Below, one piece after another: positions 42,996 through 52,108 of a DNA stretch of 60,181 nucleotides. The notes under the pieces are model-generated. The model ran no database searches, was not told the origin of the DNA, and worked only from the letters and a program-made list of their open reading frames with translations. The stretch covers positions 3,137 through 63,317 of the forward strand of contig CAJUDX010000011.1 in NCBI GenBank assembly GCA_910584785.1. The letters are read 5' to 3'. The position numbers and the translations under genes were made by a program. Position 1 is the first letter of the stretch. Each line of letters starts with the position of its first letter. Source of the stretch: an uncultured Lachnospiraceae bacterium. GTDB lineage: Bacteria > Bacillota > Clostridia > Lachnospirales > Lachnospiraceae.

Positions 42996-43553
42996 ATGAC
43001 ACCTATTTTTGCAATACCTTCACAAACGGCACAGTCCCATTCTGCACTAACTGGGGTAAAAGACCCATCAAAAGTACATGCAGCCAAAGCCAAGGTCAGG
43101 GACATAAAAACAAAAGAAGCCGATAACCCCGCAAAACCAGATAAAGACGAATACCTCCCAGAGGAAAAACATGAACCTTCTGGGCGCTACTGGATAGAAA
43201 AGGGGGAAAACGGACAGGCAAAAATCCATTTCGACACCCCAGACAAAGACTCCAAAACCGGAAGCCCGGATAAAAACCCAAAAACTGACGCTCTGGATAA
43301 AAATCCCAAAACTGACACCCCCGATAAGGCATCTCAAAAACCTGAACCAGAAATCTGCAAGGGCAATAACGATAAAGCGGTGCGGGAAATCGAACAGCTG
43401 AAAGAAAAAAAGAAAACCCTCGAACAGCAAATCCAAGCAGAAACCGATGAAGTAAAAGTCAAAAAACTGGAACAAAAACTGGCACAAGTAGAAAACGAAC
43501 TCCGCCAAAAAGATAATAACAGCTATCTGCGCCGGAATACCGTTTTTACCTAA
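42996..43553 (+). CDS. Hypothetical coiled-coil protein with 9-residue repeats
   Basis: 185 residues, highly charged, no signal peptide or membrane helix. Order: a Ser/Ala/Lys-rich N-terminus, a conserved-looking YLPEEKHEPSGRYWIEKGEN block, four 9-residue units of the type PDKNPKTDA (codons 43239-43346), and a C-terminal coiled coil (IEQLKEKKKTLEQQIQAETD, then VKKLEQKLAQVENELRQKD) ending in NTVFT. The coiled coil with a final TVFT-like end is familiar from unnamed Lachnospiraceae proteins; I do not know the function. Start ATG 42996 has AAAGGAGGAATAAAAG. It follows the two-component genes by 187 bases. Confidence 0.75.
   Translation: MTPIFAIPSQTAQSHSALTGVKDPSKVHAAKAKVRDIKTKEADNPAKPDKDEYLPEEKHEPSGRYWIEKGENGQAKIHFDTPDKDSKTGSPDKNPKTDALDKNPKTDTPDKASQKPEPEICKGNNDKAVREIEQLKEKKKTLEQQIQAETDEVKVKKLEQKLAQVENELRQKDNNSYLRRNTVFT
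43239..43346 (+). repeat. 4 x 27-bp in-frame repeat
   Basis: Units encode PDKDSKTGS, PDKNPKTDA, LDKNPKTDT and PDKASQKPE inside the hypothetical coiled-coil protein. Confidence 0.85.
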
Positions 43554-43556
43554 ATC

Positions 43557-43803
43557 ATGCTTTTTCGGAATGATTGACATGCTTTTCCTCTACAGCGGAG
43601 CCCTTGTTTCATCGTCACTACGTTTTTGCCAGAGCGTATTTGCATTACATTCAGGCAAATCTCTTTGCATACATTTCCATCAAACTTCTATGGCTGCGTT
43701 TAGTGTCCGCTGCGTTCTATGCGGAGCTAAAGCGTGGTGACGATGGAATAGGCCCTGCCGGAACAGACGGACTTAGTACCTTAATTTTTTCGAAAAAGCA
43801 TAC
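43557..43803. repeat. Structured intergenic repeat element, copy 2
   Basis: Bounded by inverted ends ATGCTTTTTCG (about 43557) and CGAAAAAGCAT (about 43791-43801). A second inverted pair, CATCGTCAC and GTGRTGACGATG-like, lies near 43610 and 43735. Bases 43696-43750 on the minus strand match copy 1 at 34150-34204 at about 80%. The element fills the convergent space between the coiled-coil gene and the ABC-F gene and encodes nothing recognisable. Confidence 0.65.
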
Positions 43804-43806
43804 CAT

Positions 43807-45729
43807 TTAACCTCCATTTCCTTCTTCATAAATTTCAAACCACTTAAGACAAGCTTCTGTCCACTCCCCCCAGCAAACAGACAACTCTTCAAAAATTGTC
43901 TCTGCTGTCACTGCTCCTTCTGAAATCATCTTCTCTTCACGCATCCCCATTTCCACCCAGTTTCTCCACTCTTCTTCCCTGCGCTTTTCTGCTTCTTGCC
44001 TGTACCCCTCAGTCTCCTCCCACAGCCGTTCCACCTGCCGCCGGGCCTTTTCCAATGCTTCCCCGACAAGCCCCATCTTCCAGTCCCAGTAAGCATCCTC
44101 TGTCCCGATTTCTTTGAGCTGGTGCCGTTCTGCCCTGGGAACAGCGCGAAGCCCGGCAAGCAGTGCCTGATCCTCCGCCTGAATCCTCGCTGCAACCCCT
44201 CCTATTCGATTCTGCCTGCATTTTTCCCGGTAATGTTCATAACCAAAAGGATAATACATCACCGACTCTCCCTCAAAAATCAGCAGGGCATCCGCCACCT
44301 GCCGGATAAAATACCGATCATGGGAAACAAACAAAATTGTTCCCGTATAGGCGGCAAAAGCCGACTCCAGCGTTTCTTTTGCCTGAATATCCATATGGTT
44401 CGTCGGCTCGTCCAAAAGCAAAAGATTTGGACGGCTCTGCAAAAGCTCTGCTAAAACCAGCCTGGCCTTCTCTCCCCCGGATAAAGCGCTGACCTTCCCA
44501 TGAGCCAGCCTCCCCCGAAAAAGATAGGCCCCTAAAACGCTTCTTACTTCCTTCTGCGTCAATACCGGAAACAAATCATGAAAATGCTCCGCTACCGTCT
44601 TTTCCGAAGCAATCTCTGCCGAGTGCTGATCAAAATATCCCATCACCGTCCGGTTCCCCAGGGTACACTTCCCGCCCAGGGAAGGCATTAACCCGGCAAC
44701 TGTCTTTAAAAATGTCGTTTTTCCTGCCCCATTATCCCCTATAATTCCAATTTTCTGCCCCCGCTTCACCCTAAGCGAAAGTTCGGAAATTACCTTGTCC
44801 TTTATATAGCCCAGCTTCAGATGCTCCGCCTCAATCACCCATTTGCTTCCCAAAACCAGCGGTTCGATATTTCCGGTGAATATATGTACATTATCCTCTG
44901 CCGGCTTTTCGATAAGCTCCATCCGTCCGGCAGCCTTTTTCTTTGCACGGGCAAAGGAAGCCTTATTCGGCTTATGCTTAAACCGTTCTACCAGCTGTTC
45001 AAGGCGCTTTAATTCCTCCTGCTGCCGTTCATACACCTTTCTGGCAGCGGCAAGATCTTTTACCTTCTGCCTGCGGTAATGCGTATAATTTCCCGGATAG
45101 CGCTTAAGCTTCCCGCCTTCGACCTCAACGACTGCATCCACCACCTGATCCAGAAAAAAACGGTCATGGGAAACAAAGATCACGGCATGGGGATAGGACT
45201 TCATATAGCCCTCCAGCCACTCTGTCGCTGCAATATCTAAATGGTTCGTCGGCTCATCCAAAAGCAGCACATCCGGCTTCTGCAAAAGCAGACGGATCAG
45301 CGAAATCTTTGTCTGTTCCCCACCGGAAAAAGAGGAAAGCTTCCGTATCTTATCTTCCCGAAAAAATCCAAAACCGGTAAACAACTTATCATATTCCAGC
45401 GCATAGGCAAACCTCTCCTGCGAGGCCTCTTCAAACGACAAAGCCCCCTCAAGGAGAAGCTCCTCTACCGTCTTATCCTTATCCGCTTCCCGGCTCTGGC
45501 ACAGCATACCCACCGTAATCCTGCGCGAACAGACAATCCCCGGCCCCATGCGCTTATCATCCCGATCCAAATCCAGTTCCCCCGCAATCAGCCTGAGAAG
45601 CGTCGTCTTCCCCGCACCATTTCTTCCAACTACAGCAATCTTTTCCCGGCCTTTAACGGCAAAATCAATATGGGACAGTACCGTAACACCTCCAACACTC
45701 ACCGTCCCGTCTGTAATCTGATAAAGCAT
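43807..45729 (-). CDS. ABC-F family ATPase
   Basis: 640 residues, two ABC domains and no membrane helices. First domain: Walker A GRNGAGKTTLLR, signature SSFSGGEQTKISL, Walker B VLLLDEPTNHLD. Second: GDNGAGKTTFLK, SALSGGEKARLVL, LLLLDEPTNHMD. The linker between them (KVYERQQEELKRLEQLVERF) is the P-site tRNA-interaction helix pair. The C-terminal 100 residues are Arg/Glu-rich coiled coil. ABC-F proteins act on the ribosome, either in translation control or antibiotic protection. The sequence alone does not separate these roles. Confidence 0.88.
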   Translation of the reverse strand: MLYQITDGTVSVGGVTVLSHIDFAVKGREKIAVVGRNGAGKTTLLRLIAGELDLDRDDKRMGPGIVCSRRITVGMLCQSREADKDKTVEELLLEGALSFEEASQERFAYALEYDKLFTGFGFFREDKIRKLSSFSGGEQTKISLIRLLLQKPDVLLLDEPTNHLDIAATEWLEGYMKSYPHAVIFVSHDRFFLDQVVDAVVEVEGGKLKRYPGNYTHYRRQKVKDLAAARKVYERQQEELKRLEQLVERFKHKPNKASFARAKKKAAGRMELIEKPAEDNVHIFTGNIEPLVLGSKWVIEAEHLKLGYIKDKVISELSLRVKRGQKIGIIGDNGAGKTTFLKTVAGLMPSLGGKCTLGNRTVMGYFDQHSAEIASEKTVAEHFHDLFPVLTQKEVRSVLGAYLFRGRLAHGKVSALSGGEKARLVLAELLQSRPNLLLLDEPTNHMDIQAKETLESAFAAYTGTILFVSHDRYFIRQVADALLIFEGESVMYYPFGYEHYREKCRQNRIGGVAARIQAEDQALLAGLRAVPRAERHQLKEIGTEDAYWDWKMGLVGEALEKARRQVERLWEETEGYRQEAEKRREEEWRNWVEMGMREEKMISEGAVTAETIFEELSVCWGEWTEACLKWFEIYEEGNGG

Positions 45730-46004
45730 CTCTCTTTCCTGCCTTTTTCTTATTCAACCTGAGAACACCAAAATCATTAAGACAAGATAGCTTTTGACTC
45801 CGGCATCTCACCTCCTATCATAACACAAATTTTCCCGCCATTTCAAGGAAAGTCATGGGCAAATTTTCTGTCTGTAATTCCGTTTTTTTACTTACACTTC
45901 CCGAAAAAGTCCAGTAAGATTAAAGGATGGAGGATTTTTCCCCCGATCCGGATTTCGTCAAATCAACCGGAAAAAATCTGCATCATCACACAGGAGGTTT
46001 TACC

Positions 46005-46274
46005 ATGAAACTCGAAAAGGTCACACTTTCCGAACAGATTTATCAGCAGCTAAGAAAACACATCGTCAATCAGACCCTTGCCGCCGAACTTCTGCGGAGC
46101 CAGCTGACTATCCTAACCAATAAGTACCAGCTCCTCCCCTCCACTATGGCCTGCGTAGCTGCCGAACACAGAAAAATCGCCGACGCCCTGGAAAGCCGCA
46201 ATATTTCCCTGGCTTCCAAATGCTTAAACGAGCATTTGGAGCAGAAAAGAAACAATATGCTGGAACATGCCTGA
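46005..46274 (+). pseudogene. GntR-family regulator with central deletion
   Basis: 89 codons from ATG 46005 behind ACAGGAGGTTTTACC. The first 25 residues (LEKVTLSEQIYQQLRKHIVN) are the start of a GntR winged helix. The rest (QLTILTNKYQLLP, then EHRKIADALESRNISLASKC and LNEHLE) is the last helix pair of an FCD domain. A complete protein would be about 220 residues; most of the HTH and FCD core is missing, in frame. It cannot bind DNA normally. It precedes the broken chemotaxis receptor by 68 bases. Confidence 0.78.
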
Positions 46275-46342
46275 CCAGCTCTCCCCCACAGTACATAATA
46301 TTGAACGAAACATCCATTTTTTTATCTTGGAGGTAATTTATC

Positions 46343-48215
46343 ATGAAATTTCTTGCCAATCAAAAACTTGCAACACGTATCAGCATCATCACTACGATTA
46401 TTACCCTGACCGGAATGCTGCTCCTTTGGCTTATCGTGTCCAGCATTATTGCCACAATTGTAAAAAATGACATCACCAACCAGATGACTGACGCCGTGGA
46501 ATCCAGGGCTGCCATTATCAATGACTATGTAGCCTCTGCCGAAGAATACATGACTGCCTTTCTCGCAAAATGCCATCGGCATAACCACCCGTTCCGGAGA
46601 ATCCCTGAAAACCTTCCAAAACACCATTCTGGCAAGCCAGCAGCTGACCAATCTGGGGATTATGAAATCGCCGGGCACAGGGAGCATGATTCTTTCCATG
46701 TATTACCCCATCTTTGAGGGAGAGCAGTGCATCGGCTATGTCGGCGCCGGCGTCTATGCCAGCCAGCTGATGGACGTTTTACTGGGTCTGGAGATGAAGG
46801 GCCTTCCAAACATCGAATATGTCTTTTTAAATGTAGAAAACGGTGTCTATCTTTACCATGAAAATGACGAACTCTTAAACACGGAAACATCGGATCATGG
46901 CTACCAGGAAATTTTAAGTCAAATCCGAACCGATAACAGCACCGAGGCAAACACCCACACCTATCGGGATGAGAACGGTGTGCGGCGGCTGGTTGTCTAC
47001 AAGTACTTAAAAGACCGCGGATGGGTTTTTATGGTTCGGAACAATGCCTCTGAGGTCTACCACGCAGTAACGCTGGTACGTATTATTGCCGGTGTGCTGT
47101 GCGCAGTTGTCGCTGCTGCCATTATTCTTATCACCCTCCTTATCCTTTACCGGCAGGGCAGGGAATTAATGATTGTGGAGCATGCCATCCGCCATCTGGG
47201 CAATCTGGATCTGTCTGCTGACCGGGAATTAGAAGGCTTTTACGGGCGCTCTGACGAAATCGGTCTGATTGCGCAAACAGTACATGATGTCTGTGACTGT
47301 CTGCGGAAAACCATTGACGATATTGGCCGTATACTGGGCGAAATGGCTGACGGCAATATCGCTGTCGATGTAACCCAGAACGAAGCCTACTACATCGGGG
47401 ACTGCCGTGCCCTGTCCCGGAGCTTAACCACAATACGCGCCAACCTTACTAAAGTTATGCGCGATATTTCCCAGGTGGCAAATCAGGTGGATTCTGGTGC
47501 CTACCAGGTATCTGCCGGGCTTCAGACCCTCTCCCAGGGTACAATGGAACAATCCGTATCCATCGACGGCCTGGTATCTCATGTAACCGAACTCAGCTCC
47601 CAGATTAAAGACAGCTCCATGCGCTGCAACCATGCCAGTGAACTGGTCGATAAGGCGAACGGTTTTGCTGACCAAGCAGATAACAAGATGACCGAATTAA
47701 TTGAATCCACAAAGAAAATTGATCAATCCTCTGCAAAGATTGTGAGTATAATCAAAACCATTGAAGATATTGCCTTCCAGACCAATATCCTGGCACTCAA
47801 TGCCTCCATCGAAGCTGCCCGTGCCGGAAGTGCGGGAAAGGGATTTTCCGTGGTTGCCGAAGAGGTCAGCAATCTTGCTGCTAAATCCAGCGAGGCGGCA
47901 CAGGATACCGGTGTGCTGATCAACCGCTCCATGCAGGATATTCAGGCGGAAACCGAGTCCACCAACCATGCGATTTCCGCTGTTCAGACTATTAATGACT
48001 GTATCCAGTCCATCAAAGCACTGACCGATGAAATTGCCCGCGCCAGCACCCACCAGTCCGAGATGATTATCTCCGTTGAAGAAGGCATTAAGGATATTTC
48101 CCGGGTAGTGCAGGCTAACTCCACCGCTGCCGAAGAAAGCGCCGCCGTGTCCAAAGAACTGTCCAACCAAGCCAACACCTTAAACAGTTTAATCGGTCAG
48201 TTCCGTATCCAATAA
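46343..48215 (+). pseudogene. Methyl-accepting chemotaxis protein broken in its sensor domain
   Basis: Two overlapping frames make one receptor. 46343-46717 starts after TTGGAGGTAATTTATC and gives helix 1 (ISIITTIITLTGMLLLWLIV) and the start of a dCACHE-type sensor up to SAEEYMTAF. The second frame picks up about 46560 with AIGITTRSGESLKTFQ and TNLGIMKSPGTGS, and runs through the rest of the sensor, helix 2, HAMP and the signalling hairpin (FQTNILALNASIEAARAG) to 48215. By comparison with dCACHE receptors roughly 60 residues are missing at the join, and the frame is shifted. Translation from ATG 46662 could still give a receptor without its N-terminal helix. Confidence 0.8.
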
Positions 48216-48287
48216 GACTTTTCATGATTATAGCAAAAGAGCAGCTTTTTTCATTGTACATATACCAAAAAAATGCTTTTCATGATT

Positions 48288-48328
48288 AAGAAACAGCCCC
48301 GGCACAAACGCCAGAACTGTTTCTTTTA
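48288..48328 (+). terminator. Terminator after the MCP gene
   Basis: AAGAAACAG (48288-48296) pairs with CTGTTTCTT (48318-48326) around a GC-rich loop, followed by TT. Confidence 0.55.
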
Positions 48329-48438
48329 TGCGGGTGCAGCGCAAATTGACCCGATTTCAAAACCCAAAACCTGATAACTTACTAAATACAATCTAAACAT
48401 AATTTTATTAAAGGCAGATCAAATCATATAGAAAAAGC

Positions 48439-48480
48439 AAAAACCAGAAACCCCCCGATTTCTCGGAGGGTTCCGGTTTT
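48439..48480. terminator. Bidirectional terminator, MCP / tyrosine phenol-lyase
   Basis: AAAACCAGAAACCCCCCGA pairs with TCGGAGGGTTCCGGTTTT with two mismatches. The minus strand continues with GGTTTTTGCTTTTTC, a good T-run for the lyase operon. Confidence 0.8.
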
Positions 48481-48670
48481 CATGGCTGCTGGTAGCTCTT
48501 AATCTTTGTTTTAATCTTTATTTTCGTCTTTCGTTTTCGGCTTCTGCTTTGCTTTATCAGCCCCACATCCGATAAACTGCCGCTTCTTCCGTTTTATGGT
48601 TGATTATCTCATCCTAATCAGCTTACTGCACATTTTTCCAGCACAATATTACTTAATCAATTATCTTACA

Positions 48671-50077
48671 TTAAAATCCTTTGATTAATTCTGGATTCTT
48701 GGTTTCAAAACGTCCGGTGAAGAACCGCAGAACTGCCGGCTCATATACCCACTTCAAGCCGCTGATATCATGTCTTCTCTGATACAGCTGGATGATAGCT
48801 TCAGCAACATAATCCATATGTGCATAGGTATAAACTCTTCTCGGAATGGTCAGACGGATAGTTTCCAGCTTCGGTACATGGTTCTCGCCGGTTACATTGT
48901 CACGTCCAGCAGAAATAATACCACGCTCCATGGTTCTTACGCCAGAGAACTCATAAACTGCTGCTGCAAGTGCCTGTGCCGGGAAGTCTTCTTCCTGATC
49001 TAAGTGGTCAAGGAATGCACGTGCATCTACGAAGATTGCATGACCGCCGTAAGGTTTGATCATCGGAACGCCTGCTGCGTCAAGCTTCTCGCCCAGATAA
49101 CGAACCTGATTTACACGGTAGCTGATATAATTCCAATCCATGGACTCTCTTAAACCGATAGCCATAGCTTCCATATCTCTTCCTGCCAAGCCGCCGTAAG
49201 AAGGCATACCTTCAAACTGTACAACCATTCCGGTTGCGCGGATATACAGATCTTCGTCGTTCATACATAAGAAACCACCGATATTGGTCAAGCAGTCTTT
49301 CTTACCAGACATGGTACATCCATCGCCGTAGGAGAACATTTCATGAACGATCTCTTTGATGGTCTTATCCTCGTAGCCTTTTTCTCTGGTCTTGATAAAG
49401 TATGCGTTCTCAACGCATCTGGTAGCATCGTACATAACCTTAATGCCGTGCTTATGCGCCAGTTCGGAAACAGCTTTGATGTTTGCCATGGAAACCGGCT
49501 GTCCGCCTGCTAAGTTTACGGTAACTGCAAGGCAGATATACGGAATCTTATCTCCGCCTACTTCGTCGATCAGAGCCTGGAACTTATTTAAGTCAACATT
49601 GCCCTTGAAATCCAGTTCTGCACTTGGATCATGTGCTTCGTCGATAACTACATCGCGGAAGGTAGCACCGTTTCTTTCCTGATGGAAACGGGTGGTGGTG
49701 AAATACATATTGCCTGGTACATAATCGCCTGGCTTAATGGTTAATGTGGACAGAATGTTCTCTGCACCGCGGCCCTGATGGGTAGGTACTACATACTTGA
49801 AACCAAACAGCTCACGTACAGTTTCCTGTAAATGATAGAAGTTTCTGGAGCCTGCATAAGCTTCATCACCAATCATTAAACCAGCCCACTGTCTGTCGCT
49901 CATTGCGTTTGTTCCGGAATCGGTTAATAAGTCGATGTAGCATTCTTCGGACTTAATTAAGAAGGTATTATATCCGCCGGCCTTAACTGCAGCCTTTCTT
50001 GCTTCTTTGTCCAGGTTGCCCATGTGCTCTACCATTTTAATCTTAAAAGGCTCCGGTGCAAAATTCATCTTTTCCAT
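48671..50077 (-). CDS. Tyrosine phenol-lyase (beta-tyrosinase)-type enzyme
   Basis: 468 residues, fold-type I PLP enzyme of the tryptophanase/tyrosine phenol-lyase family. YIDLLTDSGTNAMSD, VPTHQGRGAEN and MYFTTTRFHQERNG match TPL more closely than TnaA. The PLP Lys is in CTMSGKKDCL. The residue separating the two activities, Arg381 of Citrobacter TPL (Ile in TnaA), is present as Arg in VRTMERGIISAG. The predicted reaction is L-tyrosine to phenol, pyruvate and ammonia. Start ATG 50077 with ATAGGAGGAAATTT. It follows an AGCS symporter gene and probably shares its promoter. A specialised tryptophanase remains a smaller possibility. Confidence 0.82.
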   Translation of the reverse strand: MEKMNFAPEPFKIKMVEHMGNLDKEARKAAVKAGGYNTFLIKSEECYIDLLTDSGTNAMSDRQWAGLMIGDEAYAGSRNFYHLQETVRELFGFKYVVPTHQGRGAENILSTLTIKPGDYVPGNMYFTTTRFHQERNGATFRDVVIDEAHDPSAELDFKGNVDLNKFQALIDEVGGDKIPYICLAVTVNLAGGQPVSMANIKAVSELAHKHGIKVMYDATRCVENAYFIKTREKGYEDKTIKEIVHEMFSYGDGCTMSGKKDCLTNIGGFLCMNDEDLYIRATGMVVQFEGMPSYGGLAGRDMEAMAIGLRESMDWNYISYRVNQVRYLGEKLDAAGVPMIKPYGGHAIFVDARAFLDHLDQEEDFPAQALAAAVYEFSGVRTMERGIISAGRDNVTGENHVPKLETIRLTIPRRVYTYAHMDYVAEAIIQLYQRRHDISGLKWVYEPAVLRFFTGRFETKNPELIKGF

Positions 50078-50103
50078 ATAAATTTCCTCCTATAATTTAA
50101 TTT

Positions 50104-50155
50104 ATATTATTTTTTTGATAGCTTGATTAATTTATTTTTTTAATAGCTTGATTCA
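50104..50155. repeat. Imperfect direct repeat before the lyase gene
   Basis: Two adjacent AT-rich units contain AATCAAGCTATYAAAAAAATAA on the minus strand. They lie in the transcribed gap between the symporter and lyase genes. Confidence 0.6.
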
Positions 50156-50190
50156 TGTGTGTGTATATTATTTCTTAAAGCTTCTGCTTC

Positions 50191-51711
50191 TTACTTCTTC
50201 TTCATAAAGTTTGCCTCATAATCCTTGAGGGCATTCAATGCCTGGCTGGCAAGAGGAAGAATAGCAATCATGTTAAAGATGGTCATTAAGCCAACACCTA
50301 AATCACCTAAATCCCATACAAAGGTGTATGCGGCAAGTCCGCCGATAAACAGCATTGCCAGACAGAAAATCTTATATCCGGTCTGTGCAGCCCAGGTATC
50401 TCCAAATACATAGGCAACGTTTGGACGTGCATAGTAGAGAATACCGATAAAGGTTGAAAAGCTGAAAAGGAACAGAATTACTGCAATAAATACAACACCA
50501 AAGTAACCTAAGTGATGGTTCATGGCTGCCTGTAAAAGATCCATGCCTTCTAATCCGCCGATAACGGAATCCGGTGCTAAAAGCATCAGGAATGCGGAAC
50601 AGCTACAGATAACCAGAGTATCGATAAATACGCCGAGTGACTGAATCAGACCCTGCTTTGCCGGATGAATAACATCTGCCGAAGCTGCTGCACAGGGAGC
50701 AGAACCACTGCCTGCTTCGTTGGAGAACAGACCACGCTTAACACCGTTCATAACTACTGCTCCAAGTCCGCCGCCTGCAATCTGCTTTAAACCAAATGCC
50801 TGCGAGAAAATATTTCCAATTACGGAAGGCATTAAGGTGATGTTTTTAAGAATAATGAAAATGGTAATGGCAAAATAAGCAACTGCCATAACCGGAACCA
50901 CGCGGTCAAGAACCTTTACGGTTGCATTCTTGCGCAGAACGATAACTGCAGACATAGCAACCAATACAACCGTTGTGGCAATCTGCGGGATGTTAAACGC
51001 ATTTTTCATGGATGTTGTAACGGAGTTTGCTACTACCTGACTGATACCAGCCCAGCAGAGAAGACCCGATAAGGCAAACAGAACACCCAGAAGTCTGAAC
51101 TTACAGCCGCGGCTGTAATGGGACTCTTTATCCATGGAAACATATTCTGCTTCACCATTTACATCCTTCACGTAAACATCTTCACGCTTAATCTTGGTAA
51201 TCATACGCATACGATCCATAAAGTAAGCCGGACCTCCGCGGTAGCCGCCGTATAACGGGTCCTTCTCTTTATAAATCTGTGCCAGTGTGGATTCAATAAA
51301 TGCGGTAGAGGAACCGATTAATGCAGTAACCCACATCCAGAAAACGGCTCCCGCGCCTCCGACGGATACCGCAGCAACTACACCGGCTAAGTTCCCCATA
51401 CCAACACGGGTAGCAGTAGCAACAATCAACGCCTGTACGCCAGAGATTGAATCTTTGTCCTTTTCCTTACTTTTACTCTCATCTTTTTCCAGTGTCACCC
51501 GTATCATTTCGGGGAAAAGCCTAAACGGTAAAAACTTAGTTTTCACGGTGAAGTAAATACCAACAGGTATCAGGATTAATACCAGAAGGGATAAACCAAA
51601 CTGTGTTTCGCCGTTAGAAAATTCCAGGACTACCAAGTCGCCCCACAATAAATTGTTTACTGATGTGACAAGCTTTACAAATGCCTGTGCTATCCAGTTA
51701 AAAACATTCAT
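50191..51711 (-). CDS. Alanine/glycine:cation symporter family (AGCS) transporter
   Basis: 506 residues from ATG 51711, with GGAGGAGG five bases upstream; the open frame extends to 51732 without need. About ten helices. Family signatures: GVQALIVATATRVGMGNLAG, GGAGAVFWMWVTALIGSSTA, FIESTLAQIY, and GLFSNEAGSGSAPCAAA. AGCS proteins import small amino acids with sodium or protons. Linked to a tyrosine lyase, it may carry tyrosine or export the alanine/pyruvate side product; substrate is not evident. Promoter at 51829-51856. Confidence 0.9.
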   Translation of the reverse strand: MNVFNWIAQAFVKLVTSVNNLLWGDLVVLEFSNGETQFGLSLLVLILIPVGIYFTVKTKFLPFRLFPEMIRVTLEKDESKSKEKDKDSISGVQALIVATATRVGMGNLAGVVAAVSVGGAGAVFWMWVTALIGSSTAFIESTLAQIYKEKDPLYGGYRGGPAYFMDRMRMITKIKREDVYVKDVNGEAEYVSMDKESHYSRGCKFRLLGVLFALSGLLCWAGISQVVANSVTTSMKNAFNIPQIATTVVLVAMSAVIVLRKNATVKVLDRVVPVMAVAYFAITIFIILKNITLMPSVIGNIFSQAFGLKQIAGGGLGAVVMNGVKRGLFSNEAGSGSAPCAAASADVIHPAKQGLIQSLGVFIDTLVICSCSAFLMLLAPDSVIGGLEGMDLLQAAMNHHLGYFGVVFIAVILFLFSFSTFIGILYYARPNVAYVFGDTWAAQTGYKIFCLAMLFIGGLAAYTFVWDLGDLGVGLMTIFNMIAILPLASQALNALKDYEANFMKKK

Positions 51712-51828
51712 ACGCCTCCTCCATATCGACATTTTCTTTAGCTACACCCTTGAGTTTTCAGCTTCGTCGCGACCTCAGCTTTTTTGACACATGGCGCGTA
51801 ATGCGTGATGCATCATGTTTGTACCTCT

Positions 51829-51856
51829 ATAATACCATATTTTCCACAAAAGTCAA
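51829..51856 (-). promoter_or_regulatory. Promoter of the symporter-lyase operon
   Basis: Minus-strand TTGACT (51851-51856), 16-base spacer, TATTAT (51829-51834). The leader of about 115 bases to the start contains GC-rich inverted sequence near 51790-51815 that may bind a regulator. Confidence 0.65.
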
Positions 51857-51961
51857 GCGTTTTTTTATTTTTTTTTAACAAATTTTACAACTTTTTATAA
51901 TTTCCAATGTTTAGTTCACAACTCCATACAAAAAAAGGCCGAAAAAATACATGTAACTGCA

Positions 51962-51990
51962 TTGTAATTCCTGAGAAAGTATAGTAAAAT
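51962..51990 (+). promoter_or_regulatory. Promoter of the divergent GntR gene
   Basis: TTGTAA (51962-51967), 17-base spacer, TAAAAT (51985-51990). It diverges from the symporter promoter; the two are about 105 bases apart. Confidence 0.55.
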
Positions 51991-52108
51991 AGGGAATATT
52001 TCTAAGGTTAGCATAAACTGATACTGTAACATACACTAGATACAGCATAAGTTTTTTTGTTAAATGACACTTTTGGTTAAAATCCACAAAGAAGAGGAGC
52101 CAAATTCT

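Larger units (their letters stand above)
48216..48670. other. Convergent intergenic region (455 bases) with two terminators
   Basis: Holds the MCP terminator (48288-48328) and the strong hairpin at 48439-48480. The rest is AT-rich without coding signal. Confidence 0.6.

Noticed and set aside
43068..43580. 170-residue minus-strand frame rich in Phe
   Set aside because: Antisense to the coiled-coil protein gene, which has a strong ribosome-binding site and codon pattern.
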